64,000 bases of DNA from Pseudomonas wadenswilerensis. GTDB lineage: Bacteria; Pseudomonadota; Gammaproteobacteria; Pseudomonadales; Pseudomonadaceae. The DNA lies in the NCBI RefSeq assembly GCF_900497695.1, contig NZ_UIDD01000001.1, positions 550,229 to 614,228 of the forward strand. The letters are read 5' to 3'. The notes under the pieces were generated by a model. The model was not told the origin of the DNA. It made no database searches and worked only from the letters and a program-made list of their open reading frames with translations. Of the stretch, positions 1 to 8,033 are shown in pieces; within the stretch, counting starts at the first letter, position 1; every line of letters begins with the position of its first letter. Made by a program: the position numbers and the translations under genes.

Positions 1-233
1 TGAGCGGCCCCAATGTGCGCGACGTGCTGATGAAATCCACCAGCTATGATGTCCATCCAAACAACTTCCCGGTGGGCAAGGCGGTTGGCACGGTGTTCGC
101 CAAGTCGCAACTGGTGATCCGCCGTACCGGTGAAGAAACCTGGGAGCTGCTGATCCGCCGCAGCTTCTCCGACTACTGGTGGCTGTGGCTGCAGGACGCC
201 TCCGCCGAATACGGCCTGAGCATTCAGGCTTAA
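1..233 (+). CDS. soxG: Sarcosine oxidase gamma subunit, C-terminal part (cut by window edge)
   Basis: Only the last 77 or so codons are present; the frame is open from base 3 and ends with TAA at 231-233. The tail, including the stretch RRSFSDYWWLWLQDAS, resembles the gamma subunit of heterotetrameric sarcosine oxidase, which converts sarcosine to glycine and passes a C1 unit to tetrahydrofolate. The next two genes are purU and fdhA, the usual downstream partners of soxBDAG in pseudomonads, which supports the call. The N-terminus lies outside the window, so subunit integrity cannot be judged. Confidence 0.8.
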   Translation, partial: SGPNVRDVLMKSTSYDVHPNNFPVGKAVGTVFAKSQLVIRRTGEETWELLIRRSFSDYWWLWLQDASAEYGLSIQA

Positions 234-244
234 GGAGCAATGCC

Positions 245-1102
245 ATGAGTCGTGCCCCGGACACCTGGATTCTCACCGCCGATTGCCCGAGCTTGCTGGG
301 TACGGTGGATGTGGTGACGCGTTACCTGTTCGAACAGCACTGCTACGTCACTGAGCACCATTCGTTCGATGACCGGCTGTCCGGACGCTTCTTCATTCGC
401 GTGGAATTCCGCCAGCCGGATGACTTCGACGAGGCCAGCTTTCGCGCAGGGCTGGCCGAGCGGGGCGATGCGTTCGGCATGCTGTTCGAGCTGACCGCGC
501 CCAAGCACCGGCCGAAAGTGGTGATCATGGTGTCCAAGGCCGATCACTGCCTCAACGACCTGCTCTATCGCCAGCGCATCGGCCAGTTGAGCATGGAGGT
601 GGTGGCGGTGATTTCCAACCACCCGGACCTCGAGCCCCTGGCCCACTGGCACCGCATTCCCTATTACCACTTTGCCCTCGACCCGCATGACAAGCCGGCG
701 CAAGAGCGCAAGGTGCTGCAGGTGATCGAGGAGTCCGGCGCCGAGTTGGTGATCCTTGCCCGCTACATGCAGGTGCTGTCGCCCGAACTGTGCCGCAAGC
801 TCGACGGCTGGGCGATCAACATCCATCACTCGCTGCTGCCCGGTTTCAAGGGCGCCAAGCCGTATCACCAGGCCTACAACAAGGGGGTGAAACTGGTCGG
901 CGCCACGGCGCACTACATCAACAACGACCTCGACGAAGGGCCGATCATCGCCCAGGGCGTCGAGGCGGTGGACCACAGCCATTACCCGGAAGACCTGATT
1001 GCCAAGGGGCGCGATATCGAGTGCCTGACCCTGGCGCGGGCGGTGGGGTATCACATCGAGCGGCGGGTGTTCCTCAACGCCAACAGGACGGTAGTGCTCT
1101 GA
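245..1102 (+). CDS. purU: Formyltetrahydrofolate deformylase
   Basis: This 285-residue protein has an N-terminal ACT-like regulatory region (about residues 1-85) and a C-terminal formyltransferase-fold hydrolase with SLLPGFKGAKPYHQAY and the DEGPII motif near residue 235. PurU hydrolyses 10-formyl-THF to formate and THF. Placed between soxG and fdhA it probably recycles THF loaded by sarcosine oxidase. The ATG at 245 has AGGAG at 232-236, only 11 bases after the soxG stop, so the gene is probably the last of the sox operon. The in-frame opening upstream of 245 is not needed: the length from 245 fits the family. Confidence 0.95.
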   Translation: MSRAPDTWILTADCPSLLGTVDVVTRYLFEQHCYVTEHHSFDDRLSGRFFIRVEFRQPDDFDEASFRAGLAERGDAFGMLFELTAPKHRPKVVIMVSKADHCLNDLLYRQRIGQLSMEVVAVISNHPDLEPLAHWHRIPYYHFALDPHDKPAQERKVLQVIEESGAELVILARYMQVLSPELCRKLDGWAINIHHSLLPGFKGAKPYHQAYNKGVKLVGATAHYINNDLDEGPIIAQGVEAVDHSHYPEDLIAKGRDIECLTLARAVGYHIERRVFLNANRTVVL

Positions 1103-1109
1103 CGGCCGC

Positions 1110-1179
1110 CATCGCTGGCAAGCCAGCTCCCACAGATCCGGTGTATGCAGTACCTGTGGGAGCTGGCTTGCCAGCGATG
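1110..1179. repeat. REP family A, inverted pair
   Basis: Two perfect 25-base arms face each other (1110-1134 and 1155-1179), starting CATCGCTGGCAAGCCAGC and separated by 20 bases. The same arms occur at 7903-7968 and 39836-39905. The pair sits right after purU and could fold into a long hairpin that protects or ends the upstream transcript. Confidence 0.9.
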
Positions 1180-1279
1180 AGGCCCTCGAGTCGGAACAAA
1201 GATTCCAGTAACACAGCGCCGCCCCCGGGCAGCGCACTTTACACCGCTACATAACAACAAACTTTAGCGAGGTGAAAGC

Positions 1280-2479
1280 ATGTCTGGTAATCGTGGTGTG
1301 GTGTATCTCGGCGGCGGCAAGGTCGAGGTGCAGAAGATTGACTACCCGAAAATGCAGGACCCGCGCGGTCGCAAGATCGAGCACGGGGTGATCCTGCGGG
1401 TGGTCTCCACCAACATCTGTGGCTCCGACCAGCACATGGTCCGTGGCCGTACCACTGCCCAGGTCGGCCTGGTCCTGGGCCATGAAATCACCGGCGAGGT
1501 CATCGAGAAGGGCAGGGACGTCGAGAACCTGCAGATCGGTGACCTGGTGTCGGTGCCCTTCAACGTCGCCTGTGGCCGCTGCCGCTCGTGCAAAGAGCAA
1601 CACACCGGCGTCTGCCTGACCGTCAACCCGGCCCGCGCCGGTGGTGCCTACGGTTATGTCGACATGGGTGACTGGACCGGTGGCCAGGCCGAGTACGTGC
1701 TGGTGCCGTACGCCGACTTCAACCTGCTGAAACTGCCGAACCGCGACAAGGCCATGGAGAAAATCCGCGACCTGACCTGCCTGTCGGACATCCTCCCCAC
1801 CGGTTACCACGGTGCGGTGACCGCCGGCGTGGGCCCGGGCAGCTCGGTGTACATCGCCGGTGCCGGTCCAGTGGGCCTGGCAGCGGCTGCCTCGGCGCGC
1901 CTGCTGGGGGCGGCGGTGGTTATCGTCGGTGACGTCAACCCGGTGCGCCTGGCCCACGCCAAGGCCCAGGGTTTTGAAATCGCCGACCTGTCCCAGGACA
2001 CTCCGCTGCACGAACAGATTGCCAACCTGCTGGGCGAACCGGAAGTCGACTGCGCGGTCGATGCCGTGGGCTTCGAAGCTCGTGGCCACGGCCATGCCGG
2101 CGCCAAGCACGAAGCCCCGGCCACCGTGCTCAACTCGTTGATGGGCGTGGTGCGCGTAGCGGGCAAGATCGGTATCCCTGGCCTGTACGTTACCGAAGAC
2201 CCGGGCGCGGTGGATGCGGCAGCGAAGATCGGCAGCCTGAGCATCCGCTTTGGCCTCGGCTGGGCCAAGTCGCACAGCTTCCACACCGGGCAGACGCCGG
2301 TAATGAAGTACAACCGCCAACTGATGCAGGCGATCATGTGGGACCGCATCAACATTGCTGAAGTGGTGGGCGTACAGGTGATCAGCCTGGACCAGGCGCC
2401 GGAAGGTTATGGCGAGTTCGATGCCGGTGTGCCGAAGAAATTCGTGATCGATCCGCACAAGCTGTTCAGCGCAGCTTGA
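1280..2479 (+). CDS. fdhA: Glutathione-independent formaldehyde dehydrogenase
   Basis: This 399-residue zinc medium-chain dehydrogenase oxidises formaldehyde to formate using tightly bound NAD without glutathione. Visible zinc ligands are C47, H68 and E69 (catalytic) and C98, C101, C104, C112 (structural). A Rossmann segment GAGPVGLAA follows near residue 194. Length and motifs match the well-known P. putida enzyme. It lies downstream of the sarcosine oxidase/purU genes, which produce C1 units. A strong ribosome site GCGAGGTGAAAG precedes the ATG, and a perfect hairpin follows the stop. Confidence 0.96.
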   Translation: MSGNRGVVYLGGGKVEVQKIDYPKMQDPRGRKIEHGVILRVVSTNICGSDQHMVRGRTTAQVGLVLGHEITGEVIEKGRDVENLQIGDLVSVPFNVACGRCRSCKEQHTGVCLTVNPARAGGAYGYVDMGDWTGGQAEYVLVPYADFNLLKLPNRDKAMEKIRDLTCLSDILPTGYHGAVTAGVGPGSSVYIAGAGPVGLAAAASARLLGAAVVIVGDVNPVRLAHAKAQGFEIADLSQDTPLHEQIANLLGEPEVDCAVDAVGFEARGHGHAGAKHEAPATVLNSLMGVVRVAGKIGIPGLYVTEDPGAVDAAAKIGSLSIRFGLGWAKSHSFHTGQTPVMKYNRQLMQAIMWDRINIAEVVGVQVISLDQAPEGYGEFDAGVPKKFVIDPHKLFSAA

Positions 2480-2487
2480 TGTCCTAA

Positions 2488-2515
2488 ATGGAATGCCCTT
2501 CTTTGGGCATTCCAT
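2488..2515 (+). terminator. Hairpin terminator after fdhA
   Basis: A perfect 11-bp stem (ATGGAATGCCC / GGGCATTCCAT) with a 6-base loop begins 8 bases after the fdhA stop. The T-run after the stem is weak (GTTCT), so termination may be partial. Confidence 0.75.
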
Positions 2516-2649
2516 GTTCTATCCGATCAACCCTTCTCCAGCGAAAGGTTGCTCCCACCCAACCGTCGCGTCGAGGGGGCAGGTTAGCTCTTCTTGAGTT
2601 GTTCCTTTCGGGGCTGTGTCCGTACACCGGATCTTGCGGTGGGGCTGGG

Positions 2650-3051
2650 TTATTGCGCAGCCCGTGCGAACCACTCATCTAGTTTCGCCCAGGCCGACGC
2701 TCTCTGAGCATCGGTACCGGTTTCTATCTGGGCGCGGGTTACCCCTGAAGGGTGAGAGTCATCGGGGTTAAACCACCTTACCTGGTGTGGCGCCAGAGAT
2801 TTCTGCCAGTCACTAATGGATATCTCGCTTTCCGGAGTGCCCATTGCGCCAGCGAGCGGCGGAAGGGCGGGGGCGTCAGGTGTGAGTAGGGACGGAGGGT
2901 GGCCGTACTCGCGTGTCGGCATAGTGCGCTGGGACCGAATATGGAGCTCATTATTCAGGTAGCTGGTGGTTGCGAGTTCGGGTCCGGGGAGAGCGGAGCC
3001 GATGTTACTCGTTTTAGTCTGGGACGTTTTGCTCTTGTCGTCGCTCATCAT
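2650..3051 (-). CDS. Orphan hypothetical protein, Ser/Thr/Pro-rich N-terminus
   Basis: I do not recognise this 133-residue protein. The start is chosen at the double ATG (3051/3048) because GAGGGA lies just upstream; an in-frame ATG at 3078 lacks such a site. The first 70 residues are rich in Ser, Thr and Pro with no signal peptide or membrane segment. The C-terminal half looks more folded, with tryptophans (DWQK, RWFNPDD, AKLDEWF). Codon use (for example AGA) and composition are less GC-biased than neighbouring genes, and it stands alone between fdhA and DUF2780 on the opposite strand, so it may be an acquired gene. No function is assigned. Confidence 0.6.
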   Translation of the reverse strand: MMSDDKSKTSQTKTSNIGSALPGPELATTSYLNNELHIRSQRTMPTREYGHPPSLLTPDAPALPPLAGAMGTPESEISISDWQKSLAPHQVRWFNPDDSHPSGVTRAQIETGTDAQRASAWAKLDEWFARAAQ

Positions 3052-3303
3052 GGATTCCCTCACACTCGTTGGTGTCAAGCTCGCAGTTGGTGCGGTTCCC
3101 TGGAGCCTTACGCCATTTGGCTCCGTTAAGAAATTACTCCCCGGTCATGAGGCTAACAACTGGTAGAATTGCTAGGTGGCTGATTGCCAGTTTTGCCGGT
3201 TGGGTCCGGGGCAAGAGGACATGTCGAGGAGGTTCGGAACAATCCCCCGTCCCCAGGGTCCAACCCTCGTTTCCCTGCCTTTTACGGCTGACGAGGTATT
3301 TCG

Positions 3304-3870
3304 ATGAAACGTTTCGCACTGGTCACCCTGGTGGCCCTGGCTGCCACCCCGGTCTTCGCAGGCTTCAGCCTCAACGACGCGGCCAACGTCTACAATGCCG
3401 CCAAGGGCAACACCGGCGATGCCGCCGTGCAGGCACCAGCCGCTTCGGCGAACCTGCTCAATACCCTCGGCAGCGAACTCAAGGTCACCCCCGAACAAGC
3501 CATTGGCGGCACCGGCGCACTGCTGGGCCTGGCCAGGAACCAGCTCAGCAGCGGCGATTACGAGCAATTGAGCAAAGCCGTACCGGGCCTCGACCTGCTT
3601 TCTGGCGAGCAAGCCCTGGGCGGCTTGAATGGCTTGGGTGCGCTGCTCGGCAAGAGCGACAAGTCCTCGGCCCTGAGCAATGCCCTGGGCAATGTCAAAG
3701 ACAGCAACGACCTGAACAACGCCTTCAGCGCGCTGGGCATGGACACCGGGATGATCGGCCAGTTCGCGCCGTTGATTCTGCAGTACCTCGGCCAGCAAGG
3801 CGTCGGCGGTTCGCTGTTGCAGAACCTGGGCAGCCTGTGGGGCACCGGTGGCAGCGTACCTTCCGTTTAA
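3304..3870 (+). CDS. DUF2780 family exported protein
   Basis: This 188-residue protein begins with a clear signal peptide (MKRFALVTLVALAATPVFA, cleavage near residue 19). The mature part is rich in Gly, Leu, Ser and Asn and contains the DUF2780 core around residues 45-180 with repeated GGLNGLGALLG-like segments. The family is exported and of unknown role. GAGG precedes the ATG. A TGGTAGAAT extended -10-like element lies at 3161-3169. A hairpin separates it from the next operon at 3942. Confidence 0.8.
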   Translation: MKRFALVTLVALAATPVFAGFSLNDAANVYNAAKGNTGDAAVQAPAASANLLNTLGSELKVTPEQAIGGTGALLGLARNQLSSGDYEQLSKAVPGLDLLSGEQALGGLNGLGALLGKSDKSSALSNALGNVKDSNDLNNAFSALGMDTGMIGQFAPLILQYLGQQGVGGSLLQNLGSLWGTGGSVPSV

Positions 3871-3888
3871 GGCAGGTATTTGCTCGGG

Positions 3889-3921
3889 CGGGGCGGTGTG
3901 CTATATGTCCCGCCCCGTTTT
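3889..3921 (+). terminator. Hairpin between DUF2780 gene and DUF350 operon
   Basis: CGGGGCGG (3889-3896) pairs with CCGCCCCG (3910-3917) and is followed by TTTAC. It is a weak intrinsic terminator or attenuator; the DUF350 start is 25 bases further on. Confidence 0.45.
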
Positions 3922-3941
3922 ACAAGGAAGTGTGATTCGCC

Positions 3942-4370
3942 ATGTTCATGGACGCCCTGAAGATGTCTTTGCCTGCCGAGGCCGTGCTCGGTTTTGTGGT
4001 CTACATGCTCGGCGCCGCCGTGCTGTTCGCCCTCTACGCATTCATCTACACCCGCCTGACCCCGTACAACGAATTGCGCCTGATCCGCGAAGGCAACAAT
4101 GCCGCGGCCATTGCCCTGGCCGGTGCCTTGATCGGCTTTGCCATTCCGGTGGCCAGTGCCATTTCCCATTCGATTTCCCTGCTCGACTTCCTGGTCTGGG
4201 CGCTGATCGCTGCCGTGGTGCAGTTGCTGGCGTTCGTGGTGGTCAACCGCTGCGTCAAAGGCATGGCTGAACGGATGGCCCGCCAGGAGACCGCCTCGGC
4301 AATACTGCTGGCCGCCGTATCCATCGGCATCGGCCTGCTCAACGCCGCCTGCATGACCCCCGCCGCCTGA
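3942..4370 (+). CDS. DUF350 family inner-membrane protein (YjfL-like)
   Basis: A 142-residue membrane protein with about four hydrophobic segments (residues 13-36, 50-70, 80-103 and 118-137), matching the DUF350 fold of two repeated helix pairs. E. coli YjfL is the closest named relative. It is the first gene of a three-gene set with a DUF1190 lipoprotein and an ATP-grasp enzyme, the same combination as yjfL-yjfM-yjfC. AAGGAAG lies about 14 bases upstream of the ATG. A second ATG at 3948 is possible. The molecular function of the family is not established. Confidence 0.85.
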   Translation: MFMDALKMSLPAEAVLGFVVYMLGAAVLFALYAFIYTRLTPYNELRLIREGNNAAAIALAGALIGFAIPVASAISHSISLLDFLVWALIAAVVQLLAFVVVNRCVKGMAERMARQETASAILLAAVSIGIGLLNAACMTPAA

Positions 4371-4386
4371 TCAGGGACGATCGACA

Positions 4387-5151
4387 ATGAAACGCAGCAA
4401 ACGCATTCGCCTGGTCGCCCTGGGCAGTCTGCCCCTGGTGCTGTCCGCCTGCGGCGACCGGCCAACCAAGATCATCAGCGAAACCAAGCGCTATCAGGAC
4501 GTCGACTATTGCGTCATGGACGGCAAGCCGCGTCAGGTGTGCCAGCAGGCCTGGGTCGCGGCACAGAACCACCATGCCGCCAACGTGCCGCGCTTCGTCA
4601 CTGCCGAGGGCTGCGAAGCGGCCTATTTCAAGTGCGACTACCGGCGCTATGCCAACAACTACATCCCGCCGATGGAAGGCTTCGCCCTGACCACCGAACG
4701 CCAGGTGTATGCCGATGACGAGGAAGACAGCAGCTCGTCCACCAATAGTTCATCGTCGAGCGGCGGCTCCGGTGGCGGCCGTGGCTACTACGAGTACACC
4801 GATACCGACCCGCGCTATTCGTCCGAGGCGATCTACCACGAGCGAGACGGACGCAACGCGTTCAAGGTCAGCACCCTGACCGAGCAGGTGGCACACCACA
4901 ACTACTACACCGGCCTGGATACGTCGCACCCGGCTTCGCAACCGTTCAGCGAAGCCGCGCAGCATGCGGTCATGAGTGGTGGCGGGGGCACGGGTGCCAG
5001 CAGCGATCCGGCGCACGTGAGCAGCGCCCATCCAACGGTCATCCCCATGGCCCAGCCGAACAAGCTGATCAGCTCGTCGCGGCCGTTCGCGGTTGGCACC
5101 CACAACGGCTTTGTCTCGCGCGCTTCGGGGCGTGGCGGCTTTGCGTCCTGA
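4387..5151 (+). CDS. DUF1190 lipoprotein (YgiB/YjfM-like)
   Basis: This 254-residue protein has a lipoprotein signal ending in LVLSACG (lipobox Cys at about residue 22). It keeps the DUF1190 pattern: conserved cysteines in YCVMDG, VCQQAW, GCEAAYFKCD, then a low-complexity Ser/Gly region (about residues 115-135) and a long flexible C-terminus. It should be membrane-anchored and face the periplasm. It starts 16 bases after the DUF350 stop with AGGGA upstream and ends 9 bases before the ATP-grasp gene, so the three are one operon. Confidence 0.87.
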   Translation: MKRSKRIRLVALGSLPLVLSACGDRPTKIISETKRYQDVDYCVMDGKPRQVCQQAWVAAQNHHAANVPRFVTAEGCEAAYFKCDYRRYANNYIPPMEGFALTTERQVYADDEEDSSSSTNSSSSSGGSGGGRGYYEYTDTDPRYSSEAIYHERDGRNAFKVSTLTEQVAHHNYYTGLDTSHPASQPFSEAAQHAVMSGGGGTGASSDPAHVSSAHPTVIPMAQPNKLISSSRPFAVGTHNGFVSRASGRGGFAS

Positions 5152-5160
5152 GGCCTGGCA

Positions 5161-6318
5161 ATGAAGCGAATTTCCATCGCCCCGCGCCCGGACTGGCGCG
5201 CCACCGCCGAGCACTTCGGTTTCAACTTCCACACCTTTGGCGACGAGCCCTACTGGGACGAGTCGGCCTACTACCAGTTCAGCCTGCGGCAGATCGAAGA
5301 CGACCTCGAAGAGCCGACCCGCGAGCTGCACGAACTGTGCATGGCACTGGTGGCCGAGGTGGTCGACAGTGAAGCGCTGCTCGAGCGCCTGGCGATTCCC
5401 GCGCAGTACTTCGACCTGATCCGCCGCTCGTGGCGCGATGGCCACCCGCATTTCTACGGGCGCATGGACCTGTGCTACGACGGCAAGGGCCCGGCCAAGT
5501 TGCTGGAGGCCAACTACGACACGCCGACGTCACTGTACGAGGCCAGCTTCTTCCAGTACCTGTGGCTGGAGCAGCAGATGCAGCGCGGCGGGCTGCCGGC
5601 CGGTGCTGATCAGTTCAACAGCCTGGAAGACAAACTCACTCAGGTGATGAGCGCCCATACCTTTGCCACGCCGTTCTACTTTGCCTCGGTAAAAGACTCG
5701 ATCGAAGATCGCGGCACCGTCGAGTACCTGCGCGATATCGCCATGGGTGCCGGGCTGGATGCGCGCCTGGTGGATATGGAAGATATCGGCTTGAGTCGCG
5801 GCGGGCGCTTTGTCGATGACGTTGGCGCGCCAATCCCGAGCCTGTTCAAGCTCTACCCCTGGGAAGACATTTTCCACGACCCGTACGGCCCGGCGATCGC
5901 CAACAGCGGCACCTTGTTCGTCGAGCCGCCGTGGAAGGCAATCCTCTCCAACAAGGGCATGCTGGCGCTGCTGTGGGAGCGCCACCCGGGCCACCCGAAC
6001 CTGCTGCCGGCGTTCATTGAGCAAACGTCGGGCGCGACTCTGGAGAAGGGCTGGGTGCGCAAACCCTTCTTCTCCCGCGAGGGCGCAAATATCGAGATCC
6101 ACACCGGCAGTGGCCAGCGTGTGGTCGAGGACGGCCCGTATGGCGGCGGGCCGAGCATTGTCCAGCAGTTTCAGGCGCTGCCGCGCTTTGGCGACAGCTA
6201 CACGGTGATCGGCAGTTGGGTGGTCGGCGACCTGCCGGCGGGCATTGGTATCCGCGAAGACAACTCGCTGATCACCAAGGACAGCAGCCGCTTTTTGCCC
6301 CACGCGATCATCGGCTGA
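5161..6318 (+). CDS. Glutathionylspermidine synthase-like ATP-grasp enzyme (YgiC/YjfC-like)
   Basis: This 385-residue cytosolic protein matches the C-terminal synthetase domain of glutathionylspermidine synthase: YGRMDLCYDGKGPAKLLEANYDTPTSLYEA near residue 98 onwards (quoted in parts: RMDLCYDG, LLEANYDTPTS), then VRKPFFSREGANI near 300 and the conserved end GIREDNSLITKDSSRFLPH. It lacks the amidase domain of the full E. coli enzyme. The family ligates an amine to a carboxylate using ATP; the real substrate is unknown. Its stop codon directly abuts the stop of the convergent acyltransferase gene. Confidence 0.88.
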   Translation: MKRISIAPRPDWRATAEHFGFNFHTFGDEPYWDESAYYQFSLRQIEDDLEEPTRELHELCMALVAEVVDSEALLERLAIPAQYFDLIRRSWRDGHPHFYGRMDLCYDGKGPAKLLEANYDTPTSLYEASFFQYLWLEQQMQRGGLPAGADQFNSLEDKLTQVMSAHTFATPFYFASVKDSIEDRGTVEYLRDIAMGAGLDARLVDMEDIGLSRGGRFVDDVGAPIPSLFKLYPWEDIFHDPYGPAIANSGTLFVEPPWKAILSNKGMLALLWERHPGHPNLLPAFIEQTSGATLEKGWVRKPFFSREGANIEIHTGSGQRVVEDGPYGGGPSIVQQFQALPRFGDSYTVIGSWVVGDLPAGIGIREDNSLITKDSSRFLPHAIIG

Positions 6319-7206
6319 TCAGCGCAGCTCGGCGCGCAGGGCCTCGATGCGGGCGTCCTTGGCGTGCCAGAGCTGGTTGACCCAGTCCTGCACGGTCTGG
6401 CGCAAGGCTGGGTCGTTCTCGTAGTCACCATCCCACAGCGCCGGATCCAGTTCATGCACCTGGATGTCGATGATCACTTTAGCCAGGTTACCGCTGAGCA
6501 GGTCCCAGAAACCCGGCGCCCGGTCGCCAGGGTAGACGATGGTGACGTCGAGCAGGGCGTCGAGCTGTTCGCCCAGCGCCGCCAGTACGAAGGCCACGCC
6601 ACCGGCCTTGGGCTTGAGCAGATGCTTGAACGGTGAATGCTGGGCGGCGCGCTTGGCTTCGGTGAAACGCGTGCCTTCGAGGTAGTTGACCACGGTCACC
6701 GGCTGGCGCTTGAACAGCTCGCAGGCAGCCTTGGTGATTTCCAGGTCCTGGCCCTTGAGTTCTGGGTGCTTGTCGAGGAAGGCCTTGCTGTAGCGCTTCA
6801 TGAACGGGTAGTCCAGCGCCCACCAGGCCAGGCCCAGCAGCGGTACCCAGATCAGCTCTTTTTTCAGGAAGAACTTGAAGAATGGAATGCGCCGGTTGAG
6901 TACCTGGATCAGCGCCGGGATATCGACCCAACTCTGGTGGTTGCTGACTGCCAGGTACGAGGTGTCGAGGCGCAGGTCGGCGGCGCCGCGCACGTCCCAA
7001 ATGGTCGGGATGCACAGGCGGAAGATCAGTTTGTCGATTTCGGCCCAGGTTTCGGCGATCCACATTACCCCCCACGAGGCATAGTCGCGGTAACGGCCGG
7101 GCAGGACCAGTTTGAGCAGGGCAAAGACCATCAGCGGGCCGATCAGGACCAGGGTGTTGAGCAGCAACAGCAAGGTCACAAGAATGCCCGTCAGCAAGCG
7201 GCGCAT
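6319..7206 (-). CDS. PlsC-type acyltransferase, membrane anchored
   Basis: The start is set at the ATG at 7206 (MRRLLTGILVTLLLLL); it gives 295 residues and places a transmembrane segment at residues 4-35. The acyltransferase block I motif NHQSWVD lies near residue 90 and EGTRFT near residue 170, as in the 1-acylglycerol-3-phosphate acyltransferase superfamily and closest to YihG-like proteins. It would move acyl groups onto a lipid at the inner membrane; the substrate is not evident. The gene converges on the ATP-grasp gene with zero bases between the stops (TGA/TCA). Confidence 0.85.
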   Translation of the reverse strand: MRRLLTGILVTLLLLLNTLVLIGPLMVFALLKLVLPGRYRDYASWGVMWIAETWAEIDKLIFRLCIPTIWDVRGAADLRLDTSYLAVSNHQSWVDIPALIQVLNRRIPFFKFFLKKELIWVPLLGLAWWALDYPFMKRYSKAFLDKHPELKGQDLEITKAACELFKRQPVTVVNYLEGTRFTEAKRAAQHSPFKHLLKPKAGGVAFVLAALGEQLDALLDVTIVYPGDRAPGFWDLLSGNLAKVIIDIQVHELDPALWDGDYENDPALRQTVQDWVNQLWHAKDARIEALRAELR

Positions 7207-7386
7207 AAGAAAACTCTTATATTCAAGTAAGCGGTCGGCAATGATAAGCACCCTGTCGGCGTACGCCAAATGCTCTGGTCTGCTCCTGCCGGACAAATGT
7301 TTCACATTGTGTTGAATAAGCTATTGCCGCGAACCTATCCTGCCTTCGCAGTCTAAACACTGTCTTATCTCAAGGAAGCGGATCCT

Positions 7387-7890
7387 GTGAAATCGGTACT
7401 TGCACTGCTGTCCCTGTTGGCCCTGCCGGTCATGGCCGCCGAGCCGACCCTGTACGGCCGCTACGAATACATCAAACTGCCGGAAGTCGGTGGCCAGACC
7501 TTCAAGGCCAAGATGGACACCGGCGCGCTGACCGCCTCGCTGTCGGCCAAGGACATCGAACGCTTCACCCGTGATGGTGAGGACTGGGTGCGCTTTCGTG
7601 TCGCAACCAAGGATGCCGATGGCAAGGTCTACGAACACAAGCTGGCACGCATCAGCAAGATCAAGAACCGTGCCGATGAAGACGAAGATGGCGAGGGCGC
7701 CGAGATCAGCAAGCGGCCGGTGGTTGACCTGGAGCTGTGCCTGGGCGACGTCAAGCGTACCGTCGAAGTCAACCTGACCGACCGCAGCAGCTTCAACTAT
7801 CCATTGCTGATTGGCGCGAAGGCGTTGCGCGAGTTCAAGGCGGCGGTGAACCCGGCGCGAAGGTTTACTGCAGACAAGCCGGACTGCTGA
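7387..7890 (+). CDS. Exported retropepsin-like protein of the RimB / ATP-dependent zinc protease family
   Basis: A 167-residue protein with signal peptide MKSVLALLSLLALPVMA. The mature domain carries KMDTGALTASLSA (residues 38-50), the DTGA active-site-like motif of retropepsin folds, and LLIGAKALREF near residue 138. PF05618 proteins were named ATP-dependent zinc proteases, although the fold suggests an aspartic protease. This copy is exported, unlike cytosolic RimB. The start is GTG at 7387 with AAGGA 10 bases upstream. It lies before creBCD but is separated from it by a REP pair. Confidence 0.82.
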   Translation: MKSVLALLSLLALPVMAAEPTLYGRYEYIKLPEVGGQTFKAKMDTGALTASLSAKDIERFTRDGEDWVRFRVATKDADGKVYEHKLARISKIKNRADEDEDGEGAEISKRPVVDLELCLGDVKRTVEVNLTDRSSFNYPLLIGAKALREFKAAVNPARRFTADKPDC

Positions 7891-7902
7891 TGGAATGAAA
7901 AG

Positions 7903-7968
7903 CATCGCTGGCAAGCCAGCTCCCACAGGGTTGGTGTAGACCTTGTGGGAGCTGGCTTGCCAGCGATG
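7903..7968. repeat. REP family A, inverted pair
   Basis: Arms at 7903-7927 and 7944-7968 are identical to those at 1110-1179, with a 16-base loop. The pair separates the exported protease gene from creB. Confidence 0.9.
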
Positions 7969-8033
7969 AGGCCTTGCCAGGCGCCGCATAATCTCCTACA
8001 AGTGCAGCATTTCCACCGCCAGGCCCGGATGCC

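Noticed and set aside
1110..1179. Repeated palindromic units considered as a possible CRISPR array
   Set aside because: The units occur as facing pairs at scattered sites, not as direct repeats with regular spacers, and no cas genes are present. They are REPs.
2516..2649. 134-base stretch between the fdhA terminator and the orphan gene
   Set aside because: Short open frames exist on both strands but lack ribosome sites and family features; nothing is annotated here.
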